DNA from: Aureliella sp046290675
Lineage (GTDB): Bacteria > Planctomycetota > Planctomycetia > Pirellulales > Pirellulaceae
Direction: 5' to 3'
Length of the DNA stretch: 64,000 nucleotides
Assembly (NCBI GenBank): GCA_046290675.1
Contig: JBKAHA010000002.1
Location: forward strand, 954,597 to 1,018,596
Shown piece by piece: positions 17,161-27,048 of the stretch. Made by a program: the position numbers and the translations under genes. Below the pieces are notes generated by a model, which was given only the letters and a program-made list of their open reading frames with translations, was not told the DNA's origin and made no database searches. Numbering within the stretch: position 1 is the stretch's first letter; every line of letters begins with the position of its first letter.

Positions 17161-18384
17161 ATGCTCAAGAAACTAGTTGCCCTAGCACAGACTGACTTTT
17201 GCCCTGGCGCGAACGTGTACGTCTATTGGCTCAAGGAGCCAGTGGGCTGGTTCGTAGTAGCGCTTGGATGCAGCGTGCTGATCGGGATTTTCTTCAGTCC
17301 CATCGGCTGGTCGATTGCGGCGGGGCTCGCGGCGGTGCTCGTCCTTGGATTGGGTTTCCCTTGGGTTGCGACTCGACTGCTTCGCTGCGAACTTCGCTGC
17401 GACGTCACGGAGCTCCATGAGGGCGAGCAAGCCAACTTGGTACTTAGCGTTCGCAATCCACTGCCGCTCCCTGTGCTTGGCGTTGTGATCGAAAATTACT
17501 TTAAATCGGCGGACAGCACGCTGAATCTTGGCGAGGGCCTCGCAAGCAGTTTTGAGTGCGGGCTCGCTCGCGTGCCGGCTTTGAGCTCGGCCGAATACCG
17601 TTTGCCTATTCAGCCCGAGTATCGGGGAAGTTATCCGACGGGCGTGCCGTCGATTGCGTGTGGGTTTCCATTTGGGATCTACACGGCACGGCGTCCGGTT
17701 GAAGATGTGACTCCGGTTCTGGTCCGTCCATTGGTTCTTCCGCTCCAGGGTGAGAGTGAATTCTCTGGGAAGCAACTGGCCGAAGTCGGCGATGGAAGTC
17801 GGCCTACACACCATGGTGACTTTCTAGGCGTGCGAGAGTTCCGGCGGGGTGATTCTCTGCGCAGCATTCATTGGGTGCAGTCGGCGAAGCAGGACCAGTT
17901 GGTTGTCTGTGAGCGTGGTGGGCCTCAAAAGTGCACCGTGACGATCGAGCTTTCCACGGCCAGATGCGAGGGCGGTGACTTAGATGCCCGCGAGAACCTG
18001 GCCTGGCGTGTTCGCATTGCAGCCACCTTGGTTGATCTGCTTTCGGCGAGACACATTCCATTTCGGCTTCGCGTTGATGGCGCATTGGTCTCGCTACCAT
18101 TTGGAAGAGCTGCTGCAATTGCGGGCTGGGACTATTTAGCCGCGATCCCGTTGGATTCCACTGAGCCGGCAGCTGACCAAGATCTGACGTGCAACACGAC
18201 TGAGGCGGGCTTCTCCATCTTCCCTACCTCACCGGGGACGGCCTCTGGGGATCGATACGTTCGGCTCTATGTGCGATTGGGGGAAGGGGCTAATGCTGCG
18301 AGCAGTTTGATTGACTTGGATGAGCCGATCGATGAGCAGCTCGATCTCATTCTGGAGGAGGCGAATCGTGACTTCGCAGCCTAA
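17161..18384 (+). CDS. DUF58 domain protein
   Basis: A membrane-anchored protein of 407 residues: two hydrophobic helices at ~25-70, a beta-rich domain, then the DUF58 signature around 218-245 (HHGDFLGVREFRRGDSLRSIHW, followed by SAKQDQLVVCERGG). DUF58 proteins nearly always accompany a MoxR AAA+ ATPase and a transglutaminase-like membrane protein, as here, and the set is thought to assemble or remodel envelope complexes. The 3' end overlaps the next gene by 17 bp, so the three genes form one operon (17161-21752). Confidence 0.85.
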   Translation: MLKKLVALAQTDFCPGANVYVYWLKEPVGWFVVALGCSVLIGIFFSPIGWSIAAGLAAVLVLGLGFPWVATRLLRCELRCDVTELHEGEQANLVLSVRNPLPLPVLGVVIENYFKSADSTLNLGEGLASSFECGLARVPALSSAEYRLPIQPEYRGSYPTGVPSIACGFPFGIYTARRPVEDVTPVLVRPLVLPLQGESEFSGKQLAEVGDGSRPTHHGDFLGVREFRRGDSLRSIHWVQSAKQDQLVVCERGGPQKCTVTIELSTARCEGGDLDARENLAWRVRIAATLVDLLSARHIPFRLRVDGALVSLPFGRAAAIAGWDYLAAIPLDSTEPAADQDLTCNTTEAGFSIFPTSPGTASGDRYVRLYVRLGEGANAASSLIDLDEPIDEQLDLILEEANRDFAA

Positions 18385-20839
18385 CACACGCTTTACCGCA
18401 TCGCAGGGGCTGGAACAAGGTTCAGCTATTGCAACACCCGTACAAGTCGAGCCCCGCCCGGCTTCGGCGACCAAGAGTTTTACGAGGAAGTCCGAGGCCA
18501 GCGCGGCAGTTGAAGTACGAGCCGAGTTGGAGCGAAGACGCATCGGCGCGCTCTTGCTCGCGGGATTATCCTTGCTCGCTCTGCTGACTTTTCGTTTTCA
18601 ATATGACAGTTTCTTGATCATTGGTATCGAGTACGTTTTGGGAACGGCGCTGATTTTGCTGATGAGCGGGATTCTGTCTCGCTGGTCGTCTTCGAAGCCA
18701 AGCGAGGCACGTGATTCTCGTTCAAATTGGTATCTCGTTGCAGCCGCGGTGGGTGTGCTAAGCCCCTGGGGTCTTGATCTGTGGGGGCGACAGTTCGGGG
18801 CAGGTAATGGCTCCGAGATATTGATGCTTGCCAGCCTCGGTTGGATCGGGCTTTGGATCGCAACCATGGCCGGCTCCTTGCGAACGCTAGGAATTTCGGT
18901 GGTTGCCTCCGGGTTCTTGCTCCTGTTCGCATGTTTTATCTCTGAATTCACGGGCGCTGTGTTATTTGTATACCTCTGGGTGGCGATCTGTCTTTGGTGG
19001 TTGCTCAGTAACCACTGGATGGCCGTGGAGTGCGTCACCGCGGAGCGGGTTGAGCGTTCGCCTGCTGCTCGTTGGGTGTACTTGCTTGCCGCTTCGGCTG
19101 TTTTCGTGTTGGTGACAGGCGCGGCCTGGGATCGCATCCCCGTCTTACGTCGACTCAAGGCGGAGATCATGCCGACCAGTGGCGGTACGACGCAACGCGA
19201 TTCGGCTGCGAGATCCGGTGTCGGAGACGGTGATGCGCTGATTGCCGCAAGGAACCACGCCACTTCATTTGGCGCCGTCGAAACGGACATGTTTTTGGAC
19301 TCTGCAAAGCCAAGTCTGTTTGACGTGTTCGCAAATGAATTCGGACCGCCCAAAATCAAGGACCGAGTTGAAAGGGCCGAAGGGTTGGACCCGAGTGACA
19401 CTGAGATTGAGGCTGGGAGGTACTCTGAAGCCAATCGTTCCAGCGGCGGTGGTGAATTCAGTATCGAACGTAATCGCCCGAAGCAGCGCAAGAAGCTAGA
19501 AGATCTGTACTCCGATTCGCTCATGTATTGGGAGGGTGCGACGGGGACGCGGCTAGCTGTCCAACGCTTGGAGCGTTTCGATGGGCAGAAGTGGGTTACT
19601 CCTGAGGCTGCGGATCAGACGAGCGGAGATGAATTGCCGATTGAGGGCATCGTCATCGACGAGCGAACTTGGTTTCGTCCGGCAGGAAGACGGATTCAGG
19701 GTGCTGTTAGCCCGTTTGTCGGCGCCGTTCCTGAAGCGGTGCGGTTCACTCGTTTTCGGTCTCCTTCCATTCCGACACCTGCTGGCATGCAGCTGTGGAG
19801 TATTGACCGGCTGACTATGAGCGATTTCTTCGCTTACACATCTAGCTCATGTCTATATATGCCGGGGCGGCAACATGTTCCCGACTATACCGTCGTGCGA
19901 TTTGTAGGTAGCCAGATTGAGCAGGAACGCGTCGACAAGCTACTGGAGAAGAGCCGGGCAACCCACTTTCACGCGGAGGTTGAGGGCGAAAGTCAGATAC
20001 AGCTTGAAAGTATGGCGGAGCGGTACGCTGGTGGAACCGAACGGGGCTGGGATCAGATCGACGCAGTGGTGAACGGCCTTCGTTCGGAACTTGCGTATTC
20101 ACGTGACCAAAAAGAGGGCGAGGCGGGGGCGGTCGCCGTTTTCTTGCAGCAGGGCGCTGGACCGAGTTATCTGTTTGCGACGGCAGCGGCACTGATGTTA
20201 GATCACTTAGGCTATGAGACTCGTCTAGCCACTGGGTTTTATACTTCCTCCAGCCATTATGATCCTCGTGAGCGGGCGACAGCGATTCTGCCGGAAGACG
20301 CACATACTTGGCTCGAAGTCCACGTGGGGAGAGGCTACTGGATTCCACTCGAACCGACTCCAGGATTCGCCAAGCCGAGATTTCGATCTAGTTGGCTGTA
20401 TTTGGCTCGTAAGCACTGGCGTGAGTTGGCATTTGGTGGATTATTTATCCTCTTCACGTGTGTTAGCGTTTATCTCATGCGGCGATTCTTGTTCATGTTG
20501 TTGTGTCGAATGCTGGCGCCCGGCCTGCGTTTCCTTGGGCAACGAGAGCAACTAGCTTGGATGTCCTGGATGCTTGATATACGTTGGACGTTGATTGGCG
20601 CGCGACGGAATCGTTCCGAGACTCAGAGACGTTGTCTTTCGCAGTCGGATTGGGGACTCAACTCACAGCAGACCGAAACGATGATGAGCTTCTTCCGTGT
20701 TGCCGATGTACTGCGGTTCAGCCGTTCGGCAGATCAAAGCGGGGTGGCGGCTCCCAGCCTCCAAACCATGATTCCACTGATTCATCAAATTCGCTTATCC
20801 AAAAACGAAACTGACCATGACCGTGTCGCCCATGAATGA
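18368..20839 (+). CDS. Membrane transglutaminase-like protein, catalytic residues altered
   Basis: A protein of 823 residues from the GTG at 18368, chosen because a strong GGAGGAG site lies just before it, inside the end of the DUF58 gene. Residues ~55-260 contain several membrane helices, followed by a large extracytoplasmic region, the transglutaminase-like core at ~575-665, and a final membrane helix near 685-700. In the core the usual G-x-C-x-x-F-A reads GPSYLFA, so the catalytic Cys position is S600. The His is present (H646, in AHTWLEVHV), and the usual Asp before P-T-P-G is E662. It may be catalytically altered or inactive. Confidence 0.8.
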   Translation: MTSQPNTRFTASQGLEQGSAIATPVQVEPRPASATKSFTRKSEASAAVEVRAELERRRIGALLLAGLSLLALLTFRFQYDSFLIIGIEYVLGTALILLMSGILSRWSSSKPSEARDSRSNWYLVAAAVGVLSPWGLDLWGRQFGAGNGSEILMLASLGWIGLWIATMAGSLRTLGISVVASGFLLLFACFISEFTGAVLFVYLWVAICLWWLLSNHWMAVECVTAERVERSPAARWVYLLAASAVFVLVTGAAWDRIPVLRRLKAEIMPTSGGTTQRDSAARSGVGDGDALIAARNHATSFGAVETDMFLDSAKPSLFDVFANEFGPPKIKDRVERAEGLDPSDTEIEAGRYSEANRSSGGGEFSIERNRPKQRKKLEDLYSDSLMYWEGATGTRLAVQRLERFDGQKWVTPEAADQTSGDELPIEGIVIDERTWFRPAGRRIQGAVSPFVGAVPEAVRFTRFRSPSIPTPAGMQLWSIDRLTMSDFFAYTSSSCLYMPGRQHVPDYTVVRFVGSQIEQERVDKLLEKSRATHFHAEVEGESQIQLESMAERYAGGTERGWDQIDAVVNGLRSELAYSRDQKEGEAGAVAVFLQQGAGPSYLFATAAALMLDHLGYETRLATGFYTSSSHYDPRERATAILPEDAHTWLEVHVGRGYWIPLEPTPGFAKPRFRSSWLYLARKHWRELAFGGLFILFTCVSVYLMRRFLFMLLCRMLAPGLRFLGQREQLAWMSWMLDIRWTLIGARRNRSETQRRCLSQSDWGLNSQQTETMMSFFRVADVLRFSRSADQSGVAAPSLQTMIPLIHQIRLSKNETDHDRVAHE

Positions 20840-21752
20840 GAGTCAGACGAGCCGCTCGATCACGCTGCTTCGGTCTCGACTGAATGACGTATTGCTTGGG
20901 AAACAAGATCGCATTGAACTGGTGATCGCTTGTTTGCTGGCCGGTGGGCATTTGCTGCTCGACGATCTTCCCGGCCTGGGTAAGACGACCTTGGCGAAGG
21001 CCATCGCCGAGTGCTTTGGTGCCAAGTTTGCGAGGATCCAGTGCACGCCCGATTTGCTCCCGGCTGACGTGACGGGTTTCAATCTGTTCAACCAGAAGTC
21101 ACGAGAGTTCGAGTTTCACGCCGGACCCGTTTTCGCTGACATTCTCTTGGCGGACGAAATTAACCGGACGACTCCCAGGACGCAAAGTGCTCTTTTTGAA
21201 GCGATGGCCGAAAGGCAAGTCACCATCGATGGTACCGCGCGCAAGTTGGCGCCCTCCTTCTTTGTCATGGCGACCCAGAACCCGATCGACAGTCACGGCG
21301 CTTATCCATTGCCAGAAGCTCAGCTCGATCGATTCGCGATGCGGCTCGAAATTGGGTATCCCAATCGTGAAGCACAGCTTTCGATTCTGAATCGAAAATC
21401 AGTTGTTGGGTCCTCCGAGGAAACTCAGCCGCTCACCAACGAAGAACTTGTGGGACTGCAGACAACGGTTACTAGTTGTCATGTTGCGCCCGAAGTCCAA
21501 GAATACTTGGTCGACTTGTGCGAGGCCTCGCGCGATCATGAGAAGGTTGTCTTGGGCGTGAGTCCGCGAGGGATGTTAATCTGGCAGCAAGTCGCTAGAG
21601 CTTGGGCAATTCTGCAGGATCGCGACTTCGTGACTCCAGACGACATCCAAGCGGTGGCTCAACCAGTCTTAGGGGTGCGTTTGGGGGTCCGAGGTCAAAG
21701 CGTCGACGCGGTTGTCGAATCGGTCATGAATGCGGTCGACGTACCCAGCTAG
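20817..21752 (+). CDS. MoxR-family AAA+ ATPase
   Basis: A cytoplasmic ATPase of 311 residues. Walker A is LPGLGKTTLA (G53-K56-T57), Walker B is LLADEINR (D113-E114), and the sensor region ATQNPIDSHGAYPLPEAQLDRF is typical of MoxR. C-terminal lid SPRGMLIWQQVARAWAI. MoxR ATPases act as chaperones that mature partner proteins, commonly together with DUF58/vWA proteins. The start overlaps the previous gene by 23 bp. The order here (DUF58, transglutaminase-like, MoxR) places the ATPase last, whereas it is often first. Confidence 0.9.
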   Translation: MTVSPMNESQTSRSITLLRSRLNDVLLGKQDRIELVIACLLAGGHLLLDDLPGLGKTTLAKAIAECFGAKFARIQCTPDLLPADVTGFNLFNQKSREFEFHAGPVFADILLADEINRTTPRTQSALFEAMAERQVTIDGTARKLAPSFFVMATQNPIDSHGAYPLPEAQLDRFAMRLEIGYPNREAQLSILNRKSVVGSSEETQPLTNEELVGLQTTVTSCHVAPEVQEYLVDLCEASRDHEKVVLGVSPRGMLIWQQVARAWAILQDRDFVTPDDIQAVAQPVLGVRLGVRGQSVDAVVESVMNAVDVPS

Positions 21753-21825
21753 TCCCAATCAGGTTAGGCGAATTCAAGTGAGAATGAAAAGAATCATGCC
21801 GCTCCGAGTGCAGGAAAAGAACCCG

Positions 21826-22353
21826 ATGCGACTCCCTCTTCTCGGTCTGGCAATCATGGTCCTGATTTGCATTGGCTGCGGCTCAGAGAAAGAGTCGCTC
21901 ATGGAGCATGATCATGTTGAACCCGACCACTGGCCGTCGGGAATCGTCGATGCGGCTGACTCGATTGATGAGCGAGTCGCAGCTCTTCAGGTTGCGGGTA
22001 ACGCAGGTGGTACGGACGAGCGCGCGGTGATGATGGATGAGTTGACCGACTTGGTCGAATGGTCGCCGGAAATCGCCGCTGATACGGATCTCCCCGAGGA
22101 GCAATGGATCCCGATTTACGAGGTCAGCGAAACGCTTCGCGGACATCTGATTGCTGGTGATGCTGATCTGAAGCCGGTTGCCGTTGAATTCGAGAAGCTG
22201 ACTTCTCTGTTACGTGCGGCGGGGGAGGAAGTTGCAAAGATAGAAGCTGCCAGATCGGAAGCCGCCAGTCTTGGCTCAATGGAAATCGACCTGAGTCAAG
22301 AACAAGATTCCAAAGAGACCGAAAGTGGGGATGAGGCTGCGGAGCCGAAGTAG
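21826..22353 (+). CDS. Lipoprotein with His-containing N terminus, related to the His-rich lipoprotein
   Basis: A lipoprotein of 175 residues from the ATG at 21826, chosen because it is followed by a hydrophobic run and the lipobox VLICIGCGS; other in-frame ATGs upstream would put 14 or more polar residues before the signal. The mature N terminus has MEHDHVEPDHW. The helical part (DELTDLVEWSPEIAADTDLPEEQW, FEKLTSLLRAAGEEVAKIEAA) aligns by eye with the helical domain of the His-rich lipoprotein at 10244-10828. It lies 60 bp before the permease, and the two are probably co-transcribed. Confidence 0.65.
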   Translation: MRLPLLGLAIMVLICIGCGSEKESLMEHDHVEPDHWPSGIVDAADSIDERVAALQVAGNAGGTDERAVMMDELTDLVEWSPEIAADTDLPEEQWIPIYEVSETLRGHLIAGDADLKPVAVEFEKLTSLLRAAGEEVAKIEAARSEAASLGSMEIDLSQEQDSKETESGDEAAEPK

Positions 22354-22413
22354 CTCATTCGTCAGCCCATCCGAAGCCTGTTCGCGACGCAAAAAACTCA
22401 ATGTGAAAATACG

Positions 22414-24012
22414 ATGGACGTAATACTTGGCGGCGGTGGAATTCGGTTCTTGCAGGGGCTGCTATCGGCGGCGCCGACTCTGATCATTGGATTGTTTGTT
22501 GCCGCTGTTTTGAAATTCTATTTGCGGTCTGAGGGTACGCGCAAGCTATTTGGCGGCTCGTCGCTGCGTGCCTTGCCACAAGCTTGGGCAGTGGGAATGC
22601 TGCTGCCGGTGTGCAGCATTGGCGTCATCCCGATCATTCGAGAAATGAGGCGTCAGGGAATTCGCCCTGGAGCGATCACGGCGTTTGCTCTGTCAGCCCC
22701 GTTATTTAACCCACTATCGTTGCTTTACGGACTGACCCTTTCTAGACCTTTCGTCATCATTGGTTTTGCACTCGGGTCGTTGTTGATCGTCACGGTGCTC
22801 GGCTTGGTTTGGGACCGAGCCGCACGCGACAATCAGGGTGAAGTCGGGCGTGATAGTACGTCGATCGGGTTGAAGCGTTTAGCCGCCTGCGCGATCCACA
22901 TGATGCGGGAGTTGGCTGGACCATCTGGAGCCTACTTTTTGCTGGCGGGAGCAGGGCTATTCGTGCTTGGTGCTATTCTGCCCCACGGAGCATTGCAGTC
23001 CGAAGTGGAGCAGTTAGATCCGATGGCTCCCATCAAGATGGCGGCGGCTTCACTGCTCATTTACGCTACGCCGATCCTCGCGATGAGCCAGCTCGGGATG
23101 ATGTTTGACCATGGCAATTCGCCAGGCAGTGCATTCGTCCTTTTACTGTTGGGAACGGGCGTTAATTTAGCCACGCTAGTATGGATTCAGCGAAATTTTG
23201 GGTTGCGAGCAACAGCATTGTGGGGCTTGGTCCTAATGGTTTGTGTCTTGGGGGTGGCTTACGCTGTTGAGCGACCGTTGATTCCGCCTGGCGTTGAGCC
23301 CGCCGGTCACACTCACGCTTTCGATATCTATACGAACCCACTGCATAGCGGGGATCCGATCAGCCTGGCGGTCATGGAAAAGGAGTTTGAAAAGAATATC
23401 GGTATTTTTGAATGGATCGCAGCCGGTATCGCGATCTTCATGGCCGTTGTTGGGGGCATTTTTCAACTGGTTGGAGCGGAACGGCTGCGGCTTTGGCTGG
23501 AGTCGGATGAAGTCACTGCGAGGGAGGTCGACAAGAAGGGCTTGCATCAGCACGTCTCTTCGCGAACAGTGGGGCTAACTTGTTTGGTCGGGCTCGTCGT
23601 TCTGAGTGTTGTAGGCTGCTATGCGTTTTATCCTGCCCCGGATGAGTGTCTCGAGGAAATGCGACTAGCGCGGACCGAGGTGCTCAGCGGCATTGTGAGT
23701 AAAGATTACGAGCGAGCCAATCGTTGGATACCCATTCTTGAAGGTTGGTCTCGCAAATTGGAAGTTGGCTATGCGATCCGTCGTTTCGAACTGCGACCGT
23801 ATCAGCAGATGCAGGGATTTTTGCTCCGCAAGAAGCTGGAGCTGGCTGAGCATGCAATGGAGCACGCCGCTGAATTTTCGGAGGCTGCAGAAACCGATCC
23901 GGAAGCTGCCGAGCACCTGCAGGAAGAGCTCGGGGAACTGAAAGAACTGCGGGAGGAAATTTCAGCAAATGCCGGTCGACTCCGCAGGTGTTTCGAAAGT
24001 GCGGGTTCCTAG
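22414..24012 (+). CDS. ArsP/DUF318-type permease
   Basis: A multi-pass membrane protein of 532 residues. The family motif of PF03773 permeases is visible twice as helix-plus-loop units: LLPVCSIGVIPIIREMRRQGI (about 68-88) followed by AFALSAPLFNPLSL, and a second weaker set later. There are about nine membrane helices, a cytoplasmic or periplasmic loop with GHTHAFDIY, and a C-terminal helical/coiled-coil domain (~400-532). ArsP in other bacteria exports organoarsenicals; many relatives have unknown substrates. Partnership with a His-containing lipoprotein suggests a metal-related substrate here, which is inference. Confidence 0.75.
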   Translation: MDVILGGGGIRFLQGLLSAAPTLIIGLFVAAVLKFYLRSEGTRKLFGGSSLRALPQAWAVGMLLPVCSIGVIPIIREMRRQGIRPGAITAFALSAPLFNPLSLLYGLTLSRPFVIIGFALGSLLIVTVLGLVWDRAARDNQGEVGRDSTSIGLKRLAACAIHMMRELAGPSGAYFLLAGAGLFVLGAILPHGALQSEVEQLDPMAPIKMAAASLLIYATPILAMSQLGMMFDHGNSPGSAFVLLLLGTGVNLATLVWIQRNFGLRATALWGLVLMVCVLGVAYAVERPLIPPGVEPAGHTHAFDIYTNPLHSGDPISLAVMEKEFEKNIGIFEWIAAGIAIFMAVVGGIFQLVGAERLRLWLESDEVTAREVDKKGLHQHVSSRTVGLTCLVGLVVLSVVGCYAFYPAPDECLEEMRLARTEVLSGIVSKDYERANRWIPILEGWSRKLEVGYAIRRFELRPYQQMQGFLLRKKLELAEHAMEHAAEFSEAAETDPEAAEHLQEELGELKELREEISANAGRLRRCFESAGS

Positions 24013-24051
24013 ATTGATGTCGGATCCGATTGGTTTCGAAATCAAATGGAG

Positions 24052-24095
24052 CCTACACCAATTGGGTCCTACACCAAAAGGGTCCGAAACCAAAT
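24052..24095. repeat. Degenerate 16-bp tandem repeat
   Basis: Units starting at 24052, 24068 and 24084 read CCTACACCA-TTGGGT, CCTACACCAAAAGGGT and CCGAAACCAAAT (last one partial). It lies 40 bp after the permease stop codon. Confidence 0.6.
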
Positions 24096-24211
24096 CCAAG
24101 TGGCCGTAGAATCTGCTGTTCTGAGACCGGACGCTTTTCTTTGCAGGCGAGGAAGGCGACAGAGGTTAAGATGGGCGTTTGATCGATCTTGATTCTCCCT
24201 TGGGTGATGGC

Positions 24212-25915
24212 ATGAAGTCGCATTTTCCCGCTGCTTACCTGATTGCAGCTTGTTCGAAGCAGTTCGTCCTAGTTCTAGCTTGGTTTGTCGCAACGACCTG
24301 CGTTCCGGCGTTAGTAACTGCACAAAGCGGGAGTGCCAGTGCAGAGATTTCGGAACAGGAGCGATTGCGAGGTTCTATTACGCCGGAACGCGTTTGGTGG
24401 GACCTGAAGCACTATGATCTCAGTGTTCAAGTCGATCCCGAGAACAAGTTTATTAACGGCAAGAACCAGATCCGGTTCGAAGTTATCGGCGACGTTCAGG
24501 AACTGCAGATCGATCTCCAGCCTCCGCTCGCGATTTCATCTGCGACGCTCGACTCGACAGCTCTTTCGTATTCTCGCAACGGTAACGTCTATCTTGTGAC
24601 GATGCCGGCTGGTTTAAAGCGAGGCAGTGAATATGTGATTGAAGTCGTCTACTCAGGGAATCCAGTTGAGAGCCGCCGGCCGCCTTGGTCGGGCGGGTTT
24701 ACCTGGAGGAAGGACTCTAGCGGCAAGCATTTTATCGCGACGTCTTGCCAGGGTGATGGTGCTAGTTTGTGGTGGCCATGCAAAGATCATGGCTATGACG
24801 AACCCGATGATGGGGTCGACCTTCATCTGACTGTACCCGGGGATCTTTCTGCGGTTGGCAACGGCAGGCTGATCTCGACGGTCGATCATCCGACTGACCA
24901 AACCAAGACGTTTCACTGGAGAGTCACGCAGCCGATCAACAATTATTCTGTGAATGCGAATATCGGCGACTACGTTCACATCGTTGATGAGTACAAGGGC
25001 GAGCTGGGCAAGCTCGACATGCACTACTGGGTCTTACGTGAAAATCGTGAAGCGGCGATTCGGCAGTTTAAGGAAGCGCCTCGAACCATCGCCGCGTTTG
25101 AACACTGGTTTGGACCCTACCCGTTTTACGAAGATAGCTACAAGCTGGTCGAAGTTCCTTACTTGGGGATGGAGCATCAAAGCTCGGTGACCTACGGCAA
25201 CGGATACGCGAACGGTTACCGGGGAACGGACTTGAGCGACACTGGGGTTGGGCTCAAATTTGACTTCATTGTTGTTCACGAATCTGGTCACGAATGGTTC
25301 GGCAACAACATCTCGATGAAGGATGCTGCCGACATGTGGATCCACGAGAGCTTTACCAACTACTCCGAAAACTTGTTCGTTGAGTACCACTTTACGAAGA
25401 AAGAAGCTGAGGACTATGTCATCGGCTGCCGAAAACGAGTGCAAAATGATCGGCCGATTATTGGTACCTACAATGCCAATCGCTCCGGCTCGGGCGACAT
25501 GTATTACAAAGGCGGCAACATGTTGCATACGCTCCGACACATTGTGAATGACACGGAAAAGTGGCGATCGATTCTGCGCGGATTGAATGAAGAATTCTGG
25601 CATCAAACGGTAACGACGGAACAAGTGGAGGCGTATCTTTCGAAGCAAACCGGAATGGAGTTGAAGCCTTTCTTCGATCAATATCTTCGCTCTACGAATA
25701 TTCCTGTTCTTCAATACAAGACCGACGGTGCGAATATCCGCTATCAGTTTGCAGATGTCATTGATGGCTTCTCAATGCCAGTCGACGTTAGGGTCAATGG
25801 AAAACCAATGCGGCTGACTCCTTCGACGGAGACACAGACGCTAGAGATGGATGCGGATGTTGCCTCGTTCGAGGTGGATCGAGACTTCTATGTCGAATTG
25901 GAGCAAGTCGACTAG
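24212..25915 (+). CDS. M1 family metallo-aminopeptidase, exported
   Basis: A zinc aminopeptidase-like protein of 567 residues from the ATG at 24212, which places a signal peptide (FVLVLAWFVATTCVPALVTA) normally. The N-terminal beta domain contains the substrate-contact motif GMEHQSSVTYGN (G-x-M-E-x-x-x). The zinc site is H356-E357-S-G-H360 with the third ligand E379 in WIHESFTNYSE, the exact H-E-x-x-H-x18-E spacing of family M1. It is shorter than classical PepN because the C-terminal helical domain is absent, as in many bacterial exported M1 peptidases. It stands alone on the plus strand. Confidence 0.9.
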   Translation: MKSHFPAAYLIAACSKQFVLVLAWFVATTCVPALVTAQSGSASAEISEQERLRGSITPERVWWDLKHYDLSVQVDPENKFINGKNQIRFEVIGDVQELQIDLQPPLAISSATLDSTALSYSRNGNVYLVTMPAGLKRGSEYVIEVVYSGNPVESRRPPWSGGFTWRKDSSGKHFIATSCQGDGASLWWPCKDHGYDEPDDGVDLHLTVPGDLSAVGNGRLISTVDHPTDQTKTFHWRVTQPINNYSVNANIGDYVHIVDEYKGELGKLDMHYWVLRENREAAIRQFKEAPRTIAAFEHWFGPYPFYEDSYKLVEVPYLGMEHQSSVTYGNGYANGYRGTDLSDTGVGLKFDFIVVHESGHEWFGNNISMKDAADMWIHESFTNYSENLFVEYHFTKKEAEDYVIGCRKRVQNDRPIIGTYNANRSGSGDMYYKGGNMLHTLRHIVNDTEKWRSILRGLNEEFWHQTVTTEQVEAYLSKQTGMELKPFFDQYLRSTNIPVLQYKTDGANIRYQFADVIDGFSMPVDVRVNGKPMRLTPSTETQTLEMDADVASFEVDRDFYVELEQVD

Positions 25916-26109
25916 TTCAAGAGACCGCCCTGACCCGAAATCCCGAAATGGTCGTGGTGGAGGGGAAATTCAAACTAGATGAGCTGACACTCCAACACGG
26001 CGCCCTGGCAATTCGATAAGCTGGCGTGCCAACGGCTGCCCGCTGCTTGACTCTGATGCGGGTTTGAAACGTAGCCCGTTTGAATGAACACAACCAAAGA
26101 GGCGGGGTG

Positions 26110-27048
26110 GTGTCGATTTCAGAACCGATCAACGCTGCTTCCAGGCAAGCCCCCTATATCACTGGCATCGTGCCACCGTTGGTGACTCCGCTGCGCTCAC
26201 GGGATCAGCTCGATGTCGAGGGGTTGCAGCGACTCATCGATCGCGTCATTGAAGGTGGAGTATCGGGCGTCTTTGTTCTGGGGACGACCGGCGAAGCGCC
26301 GAGTTTGAGCTACCGGCTGCGAAGAGAAATGATCGCCGAATCGGTGCGTGCTGTGGCAGGCCGGGTGCCGGTCCTCGTTGGTGTGACTGATACGGCGTTT
26401 GTCGAATCGGTTCAGCTGGCGCAGCATGCGGCTGAGTGTGGTGCAACCGCGGCAGTGCTCACGACGCCGTACTATTTTCCCGTCGGGCAAACAGAGTTAG
26501 CGAGTTACATTCAAGGCATCGTTCCGGAAATTCCGCTTCCGCTGATGCTCTACAACATGCCTGGGCTCACCAAGGTTTGGTTTGAGGAATCAACGCTTCG
26601 CAGGCTGTCCGATTTGGATTCGATCGTTGGCGTAAAGGACAGTAGCGGAGATCTAGAGTACTTTGCCAGCGTATGTCGTCTGAAGGAAGTCCGGCCCGAC
26701 TGGAGTGTCCTCATGGGGCCGGAAGCCTTGCTACCCGAGGCGAGATTGGTCGGGGCCGATGGGGGCGTATGCGGAGGCGCGAATGTAGCGCCCGGGTTGT
26801 TCACAGGTTGCTTCCAAGCATTGGTACACAACGACGGTGAAACCGTGGGCCTGCTACAGCGCCGGATCCAACGGTTTCAAGATCTCTATGAGATTGGCAA
26901 ATACGCCTCACGGCACATCAAAGCCACGAAATCAGCTTTGTCCTTGTTGGGGATATGCAGCGATCTTCCCGCTGATCCATTTCATGCCTTCTTGCCGCCA
27001 GAGCGCGCGCGTGTTGAGGCGATTTTGCGGGAGGTTGGCTTGTTTTGA
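26110..27048 (+). CDS. Dihydrodipicolinate synthase/N-acetylneuraminate lyase family protein
   Basis: A Schiff-base aldolase of the DapA/NanA family. I take the GTG at 26110, which has an AGAGG site; TTG at 26080 would add ten residues (322 in total). Counting from 26080: GTTGE at 68-72, the general-base tyrosine Y158 in LYNMP, and the Schiff-base lysine K186 in GVKDSSGD. Members make dihydrodipicolinate or cleave sialic acid and related 2-keto sugar acids. The stop overlaps the TTG start of a sodium:solute symporter, and a sialidase-like gene follows. That order suggests a sugar-acid lyase rather than lysine biosynthesis, but the residues seen do not decide it. Confidence 0.8.
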   Translation: MSISEPINAASRQAPYITGIVPPLVTPLRSRDQLDVEGLQRLIDRVIEGGVSGVFVLGTTGEAPSLSYRLRREMIAESVRAVAGRVPVLVGVTDTAFVESVQLAQHAAECGATAAVLTTPYYFPVGQTELASYIQGIVPEIPLPLMLYNMPGLTKVWFEESTLRRLSDLDSIVGVKDSSGDLEYFASVCRLKEVRPDWSVLMGPEALLPEARLVGADGGVCGGANVAPGLFTGCFQALVHNDGETVGLLQRRIQRFQDLYEIGKYASRHIKATKSALSLLGICSDLPADPFHAFLPPERARVEAILREVGLF

